Origin: Oxalobacteraceae bacterium
GTDB taxonomy: Bacteria > Pseudomonadota > Gammaproteobacteria > Burkholderiales > Burkholderiaceae_D
Reading direction: 5' to 3'
NCBI GenBank assembly: GCA_013284265.1
Contig: JABTBR010000001.1
Span: 298,718 to 362,717 of the forward strand
Length of the DNA stretch: 64,000 nucleotides
Made by a program: the position numbers and the translations under genes. The notes under the pieces are model-generated. The model did not search any database. It saw nothing but the letters and a program-made list of their open reading frames with translations, and was not told the origin of the DNA. Positions 46,195 to 54,759 of the stretch are shown here, in pieces. Positions within the stretch are counted from its first letter, which is position 1. Every line of letters starts with the position of its first letter.

Positions 46195-48360
46195 ATGGCT
46201 ATCGAAAATCCGCCAAGTATCACGCCCGCCCCGCTGCCGGCGGCACAACGCGGCGACTCAAGTACCTTTTCGGACCGCATCGACAATCTCGTCGTCTGGT
46301 GGGAAACATCTCCCGCAGAGATTGAGGCGTTGGCCTTCAACGTCGAGCACAACGCGACGGAGGCGCTGAGTAGCGCGAATGTCGCGGCAGCCCAGGCATT
46401 TGCCGCTATCGGCGCCGTGGGTGCGATCGCGTGGGTAAGCGGTACAACCTATGCTGTCGGCGACGTGCGGTATAGCCCTATCACCCAGTACAGCTACCGC
46501 CGCAAGGTCGCAGGCGCTGGCACCACGGACCCCTCGGTCGATACCACAAACTGGGGCGGTGTGGCGGCGCCTGTCGTCTCGTCGGCGGGCGGCGCAACCG
46601 TTACGGAGATTACCTCCGACTTGACGCTGACCGGGGCCAGCAATAAGTACCAAGTCGTCACGCCCGCCAAGGCTGGTCTATCAGTCGCTGTGCCATCAGT
46701 GTCGGCTTTGCCGGGTGGGGCGGGCTCGAATGTTCTCGTGTTGCGTAACCGGGCCGCAGATCGTGGTAATGCCGCCAAATCATTGGGCTTCGACCTGGGC
46801 GTAAAAAATTCCCTGGGCCAGAAAATCGGCTTCCTCCCGCCGAACACCGATGCATCGCTGTCGGCGCGAGCAACGCAATTCTGGGAGTCGTCCGACATTC
46901 TGCCGCATGGAACCGAAGCTTTCGGCCAAGTCGGCTTCAGCTCGATTGTGGCCGGCACCGGCGGCATCTGGACGAAGGCGCTCGACCTGGGCAGCGGCTA
47001 TGTCCTGCTGCTGGTGCATGGCGCCTCCTTGCATGCCGTCATCTACGACACAACGGCGAAGGTGTTCGGCAGCCCGGCCCTGGTGCGCTCCGGTCTGTCC
47101 ACCGCCGGCGGCGCCGACACTGTGGCGGCCTACGCGATGTACGCTGGCGGCATCCTGGTGGTTTCGTGTCCTGATAACGGCACGGCGATGCAGTCGGTGG
47201 TCATAACCAACACCGGCACCACAGTCAATCTTGGCACCATGGTGCCCACGACGCTGACCGTTGCCGCAGTGCGTATCGTGGACCTGATCCCAGTGGGTAC
47301 GACTGGCGAGAACTTCGCCGTCGGCTTCATGAACAGCACGACGACCCTGCGCACGCTTGCGCTGTACAGCGCTGGTGGGTCGAGCGTCGTTTCGGTTGGC
47401 GCCGAGGCGACGGCCACAACGACATCGAGTGTGGCCGCAATGGTCAGCCTGCAGATCGACGATACTTTCATTACCTTGGTCAGTAGCGCCACGGTGCTGA
47501 CGGCGCGGGTGATGACGGTCACTGCCGGCACCACGACTCAGGTGCCGGGGTCGTCGGCAACTACCACCGTGACTGCCGCGACCAATCAGGTTGTGCGCCA
47601 ATCAGCGCAAAATGGCAATTGGGTGCTGTCGCTTCTCAATACGACGATGAAGATCGTCACGCTGCAGTGGACCGGTACCACTCCGACGATCAGCGCACAA
47701 ACGGCGGTGACGGCGGCCGTGACAACCGTCAATACCGTCGCCGTGTCCGATCTGCTGACCGACGTCACCCTTGATGATGCGATTTCGGTTGCTGTCTCCG
47801 GTACTGATTCTGGTGGGCGGTTCATCACTGAAATTTCGTCCTGGGTAACCTCTGGCGGCATTACTTCGCTGATGGCCTCGATCGTAGTTCCGATGCCGGC
47901 AGCGCACACCGTGGTGTTCGTGAAGAATTACTTTGACGTCTTCTGCTGGGTCTGGCAGCTGGCCACGACGACCGACGTCACGATGGTGACATATTCGTAC
48001 TCGCCTGTGATCGTCAGCAACCAGTACACAATCCCGGGTGCAGTCACTTATTCGCAGATCCTTCAGGCGGCCGACCCGCTCAAGCCGAAGGTCACTGCAG
48101 CCAAAACCACGTTGCGGCCGGCGGATGGATTTGCGAACCTCCCACGCCCTCGGGTCGGGGCCGTGCTCGACGGCTCTAAGCCTTCGCTGCTGTACGACAT
48201 TGCGTCGGGCTTTGCGGCTCCGACGCGCGCACCGATACGTGCGATTAACTCGCTCGCGTTCAGCGGCAGCCTCGGCGACCTGGACCCCGGCACTGCCTGG
48301 GTGGCCGCCGGCCCGGCGCCTGCAACTCTCATCAACATCCAAAAGCTGAGGCTCCTGTGA
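46195..48360 (+). CDS. Putative tail fibre/receptor-binding protein
   Basis: A 721-residue protein, Thr/Val/Ala-rich and probably beta-structured. A helical N-terminus (to ~residue 75) could anchor it, followed by the CBM-like AWVSGTTYAVGDVRYSPITQ and DPSVDTTNWGG, then a long repetitive beta region typical of fibres or propeller-like adhesins. No enzyme motif and no DGR variable repeat is present. Confidence 0.65.
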   Translation: MAIENPPSITPAPLPAAQRGDSSTFSDRIDNLVVWWETSPAEIEALAFNVEHNATEALSSANVAAAQAFAAIGAVGAIAWVSGTTYAVGDVRYSPITQYSYRRKVAGAGTTDPSVDTTNWGGVAAPVVSSAGGATVTEITSDLTLTGASNKYQVVTPAKAGLSVAVPSVSALPGGAGSNVLVLRNRAADRGNAAKSLGFDLGVKNSLGQKIGFLPPNTDASLSARATQFWESSDILPHGTEAFGQVGFSSIVAGTGGIWTKALDLGSGYVLLLVHGASLHAVIYDTTAKVFGSPALVRSGLSTAGGADTVAAYAMYAGGILVVSCPDNGTAMQSVVITNTGTTVNLGTMVPTTLTVAAVRIVDLIPVGTTGENFAVGFMNSTTTLRTLALYSAGGSSVVSVGAEATATTTSSVAAMVSLQIDDTFITLVSSATVLTARVMTVTAGTTTQVPGSSATTTVTAATNQVVRQSAQNGNWVLSLLNTTMKIVTLQWTGTTPTISAQTAVTAAVTTVNTVAVSDLLTDVTLDDAISVAVSGTDSGGRFITEISSWVTSGGITSLMASIVVPMPAAHTVVFVKNYFDVFCWVWQLATTTDVTMVTYSYSPVIVSNQYTIPGAVTYSQILQAADPLKPKVTAAKTTLRPADGFANLPRPRVGAVLDGSKPSLLYDIASGFAAPTRAPIRAINSLAFSGSLGDLDPGTAWVAAGPAPATLINIQKLRLL

Positions 48361-48602
48361 TAGTTACTTCCGATACTGCAGGCGTGCTCGGCCCTTACCG
48401 CCACGTCGATGCGCTGGTCGACCGGCTGCGCGTCTGGTCGCCGGGCGTGCCGGACGACGTGCCCGGCGCCGAACTCCCGTTCAGCGTGCTGGGCACCTAC
48501 ACCGTGCGCGACGTCGCCATCCCGCTGGGCTTCTACGCAGACGACTACGACTGGGACGGCAGCCAGCTTGTTCGCAAGGCGCCGCCGGCGCCGGCCGAGT
48601 AA
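48357..48602 (+). CDS. Small protein downstream of the tail fibre
   Basis: An 81-residue protein with a GTG start overlapping the fibre stop (GTGA). LGFYADDYDWDGSQLVRK is reminiscent of small fibre-associated proteins. Possibly a fibre chaperone; unassigned. Confidence 0.55.
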   Translation: MIVTSDTAGVLGPYRHVDALVDRLRVWSPGVPDDVPGAELPFSVLGTYTVRDVAIPLGFYADDYDWDGSQLVRKAPPAPAE

Positions 48603-48620
48603 CCCGCCTGACATCTCCAC

Positions 48621-48645
48621 CATACCCGCCTCGGCGGGTTTTTAC
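48621..48645 (+). terminator. Intrinsic terminator between tail and lysis genes
   Basis: Stem ACCCGC / GCGGGT with loop CTCG and TTTTTACTTTT. Confidence 0.8.
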
Positions 48646-48659
48646 TTTTGAAAGCGCCT

Positions 48660-48953
48660 ATGCCAGACCAAAACCACGAGCACGAAGAACCGGCGCAGCG
48701 CCGCGAATGGCACCTCGACAAAACCGTGTCAATCACACACCTGTTTTCTACCATCGCCGCAATCGCAACCCTCGTGGTGCTGGGTTCTAAGTTCGACACG
48801 CGCGTGACGCTGCTCGAGCAGACCAACGCCGCGCAGCATGCCGTGGACACGCGCCAGGACAAAGAAACCGACGACTTCAAACGCACGGTCCGCGAGGACT
48901 ACCGCGCCATCGATGACAAATTGCAGCGACTTATCGAAAGAGTAAAACCATGA
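48660..48953 (+). CDS. Membrane-anchored coiled-coil protein, lysis module
   Basis: A 97-residue protein (MPDQNHEHEEPAQRREWHLD...). One hydrophobic segment (ITHLFSTIAAIATLVVLGS) is followed by a charged helical tail ending RLIERVKP. Such proteins are common just upstream of holins in phages; role unknown. Confidence 0.6.
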   Translation: MPDQNHEHEEPAQRREWHLDKTVSITHLFSTIAAIATLVVLGSKFDTRVTLLEQTNAAQHAVDTRQDKETDDFKRTVREDYRAIDDKLQRLIERVKP

Positions 48954-49264
48954 TCAAACGTCTCGCTATCCGCACGGCCGTGTTCGCCGCGCTCACCCTC
49001 CTGGCCTTCGTGCTGATGGAGCCCCTGACCAAGCTGGTCGGCTGGCCGGAGCTGATGCAGGGCCTCGGCGCCGCGGCAAAGCTTGCCTGGGCCGAAATCT
49101 CGGTGATGTGGATTCGCATCGCCATTTCGCCGAAGCTCGACGTGCAGAAGGTGGCGCTGGCCGCCGGCCACGACCCGCGCGCGGCCGCGATGGTCTACGC
49201 AGTGCACCAGTTGACCTGGGCCGTGCGTCTGGCCGCCTTCATCTTGCTGGCGTGGGTGCTATGA
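48950..49264 (+). CDS. Candidate holin
   Basis: A 104-residue protein with hydrophobic segments near residues 8-30, 44-60 and 85-104, overlapping both neighbours (ATGA). The small size, membrane character and position directly before the lysozyme-like gene suggest a holin; no specific holin family is recognised. Confidence 0.55.
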   Translation: MIKRLAIRTAVFAALTLLAFVLMEPLTKLVGWPELMQGLGAAAKLAWAEISVMWIRIAISPKLDVQKVALAAGHDPRAAAMVYAVHQLTWAVRLAAFILLAWVL

Positions 49265-49926
49265 TGCGCGCGCTGCTGATGGTGATGGGCCTGCTGGCCA
49301 TGTTCAGCGCTGGCGCCGCGCCGCCGCTGCCGGGCGCGGCCGCCCAGCTACTGCCCACCCTGGGCGCCGAGGTCGACCGCTTCTGGCCCGCACTGGCGCC
49401 GCGCGCCTTCGTCGCCGGCGTGATCGAGCAGGAAAGCAACTGGAAGATCGGCGCCAAGCTGCAGACGGCGCGCGAGCTGGGCGCCGGCCTTGGCCAGTTC
49501 ACGCGCGCGTACGCGGCCGACGGCTCCCTGCGATTCGACGCCTTGGAAGAAACCAAGCGCCTCGACCCTTCGCTGGCGGCCTGGTCCTGGCGCGACCCGT
49601 ACCGCGCGGAATACCAGCTGCGCGGCGTGGTGCTCAAGCTGCGCGCCAACAATCGTGCGTGCGCGCCGCTCATGACCGACAGCCGCGAGGCGCTGGCCTG
49701 CGCTGCCGCCCAGTACAACGGCGGCGCCGGCAGCGTATCGAAGCGCATCCGGCTGTGCCGCGTGACGTCCGGATGTGACCCCGGCCGCTGGTTCGGGCAC
49801 CTGGAGCATCGCGTAGTGCAGTCGACCGCGCGCGTGGCCGGCTATGGCGAGAGCTTCGCCGAAATCAACAGCAAGTATCCGGGCCGGGTGTTCGCCCGTA
49901 TGCAGAAATATGAGGGGCGATTGTGA
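49261..49926 (+). CDS. Secreted lysozyme-like endolysin
   Basis: A 221-residue protein starting at ATG 49261 with a signal peptide or signal-anchor (MMRALLMVMGLLAMFSAGAA). A lysozyme-like/SLT-like fold is suggested by VAGVIEQESNWKIGA (catalytic Glu), the GLGQFTRAY motif and AAQYNGGAGSV. Degrades peptidoglycan after export. Confidence 0.82.
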   Translation: MMRALLMVMGLLAMFSAGAAPPLPGAAAQLLPTLGAEVDRFWPALAPRAFVAGVIEQESNWKIGAKLQTARELGAGLGQFTRAYAADGSLRFDALEETKRLDPSLAAWSWRDPYRAEYQLRGVVLKLRANNRACAPLMTDSREALACAAAQYNGGAGSVSKRIRLCRVTSGCDPGRWFGHLEHRVVQSTARVAGYGESFAEINSKYPGRVFARMQKYEGRL

Positions 49927-50318
49927 TCGATATGGGCGATATCGCCAGCGCTGCAGCTGGCCAAGCATGGAAGGTGGCCACCTGGGCGCTGGTCGCGGTG
50001 CTGCTGACGGTCGGCGCCGCTGGCGGCACCGCGCTGTGGCTGACGGCGGCCGAGCGCGACAAGGCCGTGGTCGACCTGAGGGCCGAGAAGGCCGTAAGCG
50101 AAGATCTGCGCACCGGCATTCGTGAGCAGAATCACGCCGTCGAGGCGATGGGCAAGGCAAAGCTGGCGGCCGAGGCGCGCGGTCTGGCCGCCCAGAAAGC
50201 GGCTGCGGTCGACCGCCAGCGCTACGAAACGGCATCCGCGCACCTGGCTGGCGCCGCGGCATCGACCTGCGCCGAGGCGATGCCATACGTCAACCAACTG
50301 CTGAGGGATATCCGATGA
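49923..50318 (+). CDS. i-spanin (Rz-like)
   Basis: A 131-residue protein, GTG start overlapping the endolysin stop. A single N-terminal membrane anchor (about residues 19-42) is followed by a long periplasmic coiled coil (ERDKAVVDLRAEKAVSEDLR) and a C-terminal SACEAM-like end, the standard inner-membrane spanin design. It pairs with the lipoprotein encoded next. Confidence 0.8.
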   Translation: MIDMGDIASAAAGQAWKVATWALVAVLLTVGAAGGTALWLTAAERDKAVVDLRAEKAVSEDLRTGIREQNHAVEAMGKAKLAAEARGLAAQKAAAVDRQRYETASAHLAGAAASTCAEAMPYVNQLLRDIR

Positions 50319-50560
50319 AGAAACTCTTCCTCTTGCTGAACCTGGCCGGCTGCGGCGCAGCGCCACCGGCGACCCAGCGGGTCGAAATTCCCGTCTTTAC
50401 ACCATGTGCGACGGCGGTACCGGCGCGCCCTGATTTCCAGTTCGGCAAGCTGAGCCTGGAAGCAAGCGAAGGGGAGAAAGTCTTGGCGCTGGCCCGCGAC
50501 TGGCCGCTCGGCAGGGACTATGAGGCCGAGCTGGAGGTGGCGCTGGCGGGCTGCCTTTAG
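50315..50560 (+). CDS. o-spanin lipoprotein (Rz1-like)
   Basis: An 81-residue protein with a lipoprotein signal (MKKLFLLLNLAGCGAAPPA; lipobox LAGC). The start overlaps the Rz-like stop by 4 bases. It has a Pro-containing mature sequence and a C-terminal helical region. Completes the lysis cassette; last prophage gene before attR. Confidence 0.78.
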   Translation: MKKLFLLLNLAGCGAAPPATQRVEIPVFTPCATAVPARPDFQFGKLSLEASEGEKVLALARDWPLGRDYEAELEVALAGCL

Positions 50561-50700
50561 CCGCCGCAATCTGGGTGATTGCGGAATGGATACATCATAT
50601 AAATCAAGCACTTAGAATCATCGGTATTCGATCTGAATAACCCACTGACTGCCGTGTAAAACGTTGATATTAAAGGAAAATTCCACGTAGGCATGGCAGG
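50561..50700. other. Non-coding right end of the prophage
   Basis: No gene. Contains an 18-nt sequence (ATATAAATCAAGCACTTA, 50597-50614) located 104 bases before the att core; the same sequence lies 103 bases before the third att copy (52367-52384), indicating related right-end DNA, perhaps integrase arm sites. Confidence 0.6.
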
Positions 50701-50746
50701 CTTCTAAGCTGAGGGTCGCAGGTTCGATTCCTGCTGGGCAGGCCAA
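50701..50746 (+). other. attR core (46 bp tRNA-Arg 3' fragment)
   Basis: Identical over 46 bases to the 3' part of tRNA-Arg at 10394-10439. The 5' half of the tRNA is absent, so it is not a functional tRNA. Right boundary of the prophage. Confidence 0.93.
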
Positions 50747-50937
50747 TGAAATCAAGGACTTAGAGTGAATCTAACGTCCTTTTTTGTATCTTGAATTTCC
50801 GTGTAGGCACTGTGTAGGTTTTTCTGAGTGCTCAGTCAATTGTTACTGTGAAGATGCGATTACGGAGCTAAAAAAGTACTCTTTGTCAGCTGATTCGGAT
50901 ATACGTCCTTTTCTATAGCCAAAGCATGTATTGCTGA
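50747..50937. other. Non-coding DNA downstream of attR
   Basis: AT-richer than its surroundings. No convincing ORF, RNA or repeat found. Confidence 0.4.
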
Positions 50938-51303
50938 CTAGTTCACAATACTTAAAATATTGGCGCGTGACACAGAGTAGTCGCGAGCGAGGGCACTAAC
51001 ACTTTCGCCGGTTGCATACTTTGCGATGATGTCCGTGCGTTGCTCCGCCATGGTTTTGGGCGGCCGGCCCAGCGTCTTGCCTTCGCTTTTGGCGCGGGCC
51101 AGCCCGGCTTGTGTGCGCTCCTCCAGCAAATCGCGCTCCATCTCGGCCACGGCCGCCAACATGGTCATCATCATCATCTTGCCGGCGGCCGAGGTCAGGT
51201 CCAGCTTGCCCAGTTGCAGGACGATGACGGCAATCTTTCGGGCTGCCAGCAGCTTAACTGTGGCGCCGACGTCCTGCGCGTCGCGGCCCAGGCGGTCGAG
51301 TGT
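50938..51303 (-). pseudogene. Serine recombinase/resolvase, N-terminal catalytic part missing
   Basis: The frame reads from LDRLGRDAQDVGATVKLLAA (the conserved D-R-L-G-R region) through MMMMTMLAAVAEMERDLLEE (start of the long helix) to a Hin-like C-terminal HTH (GESVSALARDYSVSRANILS). The first ~65 residues with the catalytic Ser are absent; similarity stops abruptly at 51303. The ATG at 51177 is internal. Remnant of a resolvase from an older element. Confidence 0.85.
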
Positions 51304-51469
51304 CCACTATTGACAGTACAGCTCATCCTAAAGAGCACCAAGCCGGTAGGACTGTTCTAATTGTTCAAAATTCTGCGTGGTCCGGGCTATGATCGAACAA
51401 AAGAGGCCTGCAGGACAGGCCTTTTGTTTGCTCAAACCGTATGCAGTTCTAGCCGTTTATCAAGGCTAG

Positions 51470-51643
51470 CTATTTGACGTAGTTCCGCAGCTTTTTTCGT
51501 AAACGAAAATTGTCTGCGGCAATGCCTGCTAGCATGATCGTCATCCATACGTTCATAGCGTCCGCACCAAGAAAGTGCCAGAAAGCCCACGAGAGGCCGG
51601 CGACAACGAGGCCGGTAAGTAAGAGTAAAATGCCGTCCTTCAT
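51470..51643 (-). CDS. 57-residue two-helix membrane protein
   Basis: MKDGILLLLTGLVVAGLSWA..., with two hydrophobic segments (about 4-25 and 28-44) and a basic end (RLRKKLRNYVK). Its ATG overlaps the stop of the upstream gene (ATGA), so the pair forms an operon. Unknown function. Confidence 0.6.
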   Translation of the reverse strand: MKDGILLLLTGLVVAGLSWAFWHFLGADAMNVWMTIMLAGIAADNFRLRKKLRNYVK

Positions 51644-52032
51644 CTTACGGCGCGCGGCGAATAAAGGTGGGGGAAGCGGGAGAAAGTAGGCATCAGCCAG
51701 GGGCGATTTATCCTGTATCGGCTTGCCATTGCAAGCACGTCACTTAACGCTGTCCCGCCAGCTGCGCTACGGCCCGTAGCCACGGCAATACTTCCCACAA
51801 CCGCGCCAACATAATAGGCGGCGGACAGCGACCCGATCACAGTCAATCTCTCCAGCTTTGTGCCTGCGCCGATCATTTCACGAACAGTAATTCCCTTGCC
51901 AAATTTGTCAATGTGGGCCATGTACGCAATGGTATTTGCTAATGCGACCTGCAAGCTTCCGAATAGACTTTCAGGGGCCGGCAAGTTCAGGCCATCCATA
52001 TTTTCTTTAAAGTAGGTGTAGAACGTACCCAT
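51640..52032 (-). CDS. Hypothetical membrane-associated protein
   Basis: A 130-residue protein; the ATG at 52032 has AGAGGAG 7 bases upstream. MGTFYTYFKENMDGLNLPAP, then a central hydrophobic, small-residue-rich stretch (SAAYYVGAVVGSIAVATG) and a polar tail. No recognised family. Cargo of the element between the two right-hand att sites. Confidence 0.6.
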   Translation of the reverse strand: MGTFYTYFKENMDGLNLPAPESLFGSLQVALANTIAYMAHIDKFGKGITVREMIGAGTKLERLTVIGSLSAAYYVGAVVGSIAVATGRSAAGGTALSDVLAMASRYRINRPWLMPTFSRFPHLYSPRAVR

Positions 52033-52469
52033 ATAGGCTCCTCTGATAAAAAAATATTGTTGCATAATTCACCATGAGCGGACGGCTTCGTAGGATTTAC
52101 GTGCTGCTGCGGGTCTTGCACGGGGGATTCGGTGACACCGCACGTGCGGGGGAGGGCAGGGGGGGGCGAGCTTCCCGAATCGTCCTTCTGACTGTGCAAA
52201 CGTCTGCACACGAAAAGGATAGCAAACTACCCGCGATTGCGGGTCTGGATCTCAACGGATATTGAGCGTCTTCAAGAGATTGACGGGTGCTGTCAACAGC
52301 GATTGGGGCGGCGGCACGGAAGATTTTCCAGGCTGTTTTTTCGTACTACTGAGGAAAGACGAGTCTATATAAATCAAGCACTTAACTAGTGCAAGTCGCC
52401 CGCTGAATAGGCGGAAAATTAGCTGTAGGTAATTGATTTATAAGAAAAATTTCGACAAGGAGGGGCAGG
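52033..52469. other. Non-coding region before the third att copy
   Basis: No gene found. Contains a G-rich stretch (52148-52168) and, at 52367-52384, the 18-nt sequence shared with the prophage right end. Confidence 0.5.
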
Positions 52470-52515
52470 CTTCTAGGCTGAAGGTCGCAGGGTCGATTCC
52501 TACTGGGCAGGCCAA
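52470..52515 (+). other. Third, degenerate att/tRNA-Arg 3' copy
   Basis: Matches the 46-bp att core at 42 of 46 positions (mismatches at positions 7, 13, 23 and 33). It marks the right end of an older element inserted at the same tRNA. Confidence 0.88.
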
Positions 52516-52613
52516 ATCCTTAATAAAATCAATTTATAACACGATTGACTAAGTGCCCGTCAATTGAGCATTGGGTAATTCATTCATCAGTGGGTGATTG
52601 AAATCCAATTTTC

Positions 52614-52905
52614 CCGGACTGCACCCGTTCAGGCTTGCGCCGATAGACGCGGCCGGTGACGCGGCTATCGACGTGAGAGCTTGACTGTAGCGCTCGCCCC
52701 GGCGATTGCAGAATAGCAAATCCGACCCCTTGGCGGAACGCACTGCCAGCGCGGTGGCGACGGCCTGACGCAAATCGTCATTCCATTCGTAAATCATTGT
52801 TTTGCCAGTTTCCCCGGTCGTCTGATGACGGGTGATCAGAATCACTTCGTCCGTGAACTGTGCTGGCTTCAGGCGCAGCAGGTCACTCCATGCCAAGCCG
52901 GTCAG
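52614..52905 (-). pseudogene. Fragment of an integrase gene related to the prophage integrase
   Basis: Aligns with two parts of the integrase at 10520-11587: about 10545-10606 (C-terminal end) joined directly to about 10757-10985 (core, reading DLLRLKPAQFTDEVILITRH and NDDLRQAVATALAVRSA), with ~150 bp deleted between. It lacks the catalytic H-x-x-R region. It lies just right of the third att copy in the same orientation and order as int next to attL. Confidence 0.88.
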
Positions 52906-53323
52906 TGTTCCGCAATTCACTTTCAAAAATTCAACTTTTCCAAATTTGCAATCCCTGGGATGGGCATAAGCTCGCATGCTCGTCGACAACACCTTGCGTC
53001 GGCACGCATGAGTTGGAGGGTGATTTGAGTACATTTATCTGTAGTTTGGCTACTTGCTTGGAAGTTCAGGTTAAACCTTGCCAGGGAGTCCTGTGCACCC
53101 CTCAGTCCTCGGTATCAGGGGTTTACACGATATCTATAGGGGAGATAAGTTCAATCAAACGGCACGGAAGCGAAAATTGTGACAATCATTCGCTCAAATG
53201 CCAGTTATTTATTATTGGATTACCAAGGCAGGTGATGTATGATAGTTACATAAAAATTGGCCGACACGGAGCATCCAGCGTTTTTCATCATGGACTCCTG
53301 TTGCGGAGACAACCCACCTGTGA
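52906..53323. other. Non-coding junction between element remnants and chromosome
   Basis: No supported gene. Overlapping frames exist but show no domain or codon pattern. The last ~150 bases probably hold the promoter of the downstream transporter; I see no clear consensus. Confidence 0.4.
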
Positions 53324-54682
53324 ATGAAGATGATGCACTCAACACTGAAAAGTATCCCAGCTGAAACCCAAATCATTCAAGTCGCAAAGCCCCGGATGTC
53401 GTTCTGGCAAATCTGGAACATGAGCTTTGGCTTCCTGGGCGTCCAATTTGGGCTTGCGTTGCAAAATGCCAACATGAGCCGAATCTTTCAGACGCTGGGT
53501 GTCGATCCGGACAAGCTCGCTATCCTGTGGATCGCGGCCCCGCTGACGGGATTGCTGGTGCAGCCGATTATCGGCTACATGAGCGATCGCACTTGGGGGC
53601 GCTGGGGTCGGCGCCGCCCTTACTTCGTGGCTGGCGCCGTGCTGGCTTCGTTGGCATTGATAGGCATGCCGAATTCCGGCGTGTTGTGGGTCGCCGCAGG
53701 TATTCTGTGGGTGCAGGATGCGTCGATCAACATCGCGATGGAACCGTTTCGGGCATTTGTGGGCGACTTGTTGCCGAAAGATCAGGTGACCAAAGGCTAC
53801 GCCTTCCAGACGTTTTTCATTGGTGTCGGTGCGGTTGTCGCGTCTGCCTTGCCGTACGTGTTGACCAACTGGTTCCATGTCGCCAATACCGCGCCAGCCG
53901 GCGTGATTCCGGATTCGGTTACGTATTCGTTTTATCTGGGCGCGATCGTCTTCTTCGGCGCAGTGATGTGGACCGTGGTTCGCACCAAGGAATACTCTCC
54001 TGAACAAATGGCGCAGTTTCACCCCGAGATGGAGAGCTCTGGTGAGCACGTTTCTTCAGGTATCGCTGGCTTTTTCAGGGACTTCCTGAATATGCCGAAG
54101 GTCATGATGCAACTATCGGTGGTCCAATTCTTCACATGGTTTACCTGGTTCGCCATGTGGACTTACGCCACTACCGCCTTCACGCAACATATTTATCATA
54201 CTAGCGATACCAGCTCCGCCTTGTATAACGAAGGCGCGAATTGGTGGGGCGTATGCGGGGCGGTATACAGCGGTTCTTCCGCCTTGTTCGCCTTCTTGCT
54301 GCCGATGATTGCGGCCAGGACCAGCCGCAAGGCGGCGCACGCCATCAGTCTCGCTATTGGGGGATTGAGCTTTATATCCATTTATTTCATTTCCACGCCC
54401 GATCTGCTGATCCTTTCCTTCCTCGGCGTGGGGGTGGCGTGGGCCAGCACGCTTTCCATGCCCTATGCCATTCTGGCCTGCACCATACCCGCAAAAAAAA
54501 TGGGCATGTACATGGGCATGTTCAATATATCCATCGCAATTCCACAGGCCGCCGCCGGGCTGGGCCTCGGCTTTTTCCTCACGCATTTCTTCGAGGGCAA
54601 AGCGGTCATGGTGCTGGTGCTGGGCGGTGTCTCGATGCTGGTCGCGGCAGCGTTATCCCTTTGGGTGAAGGAAGTCGACTGA
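53324..54682 (+). CDS. MFS transporter, GPH/sugar type
   Basis: A 452-residue, twelve-helix transporter. WRRRPYF-like cytoplasmic loop (WGRWGRRRPYFVAG) after TM2-3, QNANMSRIFQTLGVDPDKL and PLTGLLVQPIIGYMSDRTW are typical of the sucrose/maltose SLC45-like MFS branch found in Xanthomonas and Caulobacter. The substrate is probably a di- or oligosaccharide, but no sugar hydrolase is adjacent. It stands alone next to the element remnants. Confidence 0.85.
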   Translation: MKMMHSTLKSIPAETQIIQVAKPRMSFWQIWNMSFGFLGVQFGLALQNANMSRIFQTLGVDPDKLAILWIAAPLTGLLVQPIIGYMSDRTWGRWGRRRPYFVAGAVLASLALIGMPNSGVLWVAAGILWVQDASINIAMEPFRAFVGDLLPKDQVTKGYAFQTFFIGVGAVVASALPYVLTNWFHVANTAPAGVIPDSVTYSFYLGAIVFFGAVMWTVVRTKEYSPEQMAQFHPEMESSGEHVSSGIAGFFRDFLNMPKVMMQLSVVQFFTWFTWFAMWTYATTAFTQHIYHTSDTSSALYNEGANWWGVCGAVYSGSSALFAFLLPMIAARTSRKAAHAISLAIGGLSFISIYFISTPDLLILSFLGVGVAWASTLSMPYAILACTIPAKKMGMYMGMFNISIAIPQAAAGLGLGFFLTHFFEGKAVMVLVLGGVSMLVAAALSLWVKEVD

Positions 54683-54759
54683 TTTCCGGGATGGCCACAT
54701 CAGGGGGCGGAGGATGCTCTGATTGCCTGCTGCAGTTTAAATGGGCGCTGAAAGTCAGG

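Noticed and set aside
46195..48360. Searched the tail fibre for a fourth DGR variable repeat
   Set aside because: No copy of the template or of the conserved GTCCGCAGAT end was found there or elsewhere in the late region.
50701..50746. A tRNA gene at attR, and another at 52470
   Set aside because: Only the 3' half of tRNA-Arg is present, with no acceptor 5' strand or D arm; they are att copies.
51470..52032. Toxin-antitoxin or holin/antiholin pair
   Set aside because: The coupled small genes look suggestive, but neither product matches a toxin, antitoxin or holin pattern I can recognise.
52860..53327. 155-residue plus-strand frame overlapping the integrase relic
   Set aside because: Runs through decayed integrase DNA on the opposite strand and intergenic sequence, with no domain or ribosome binding site.
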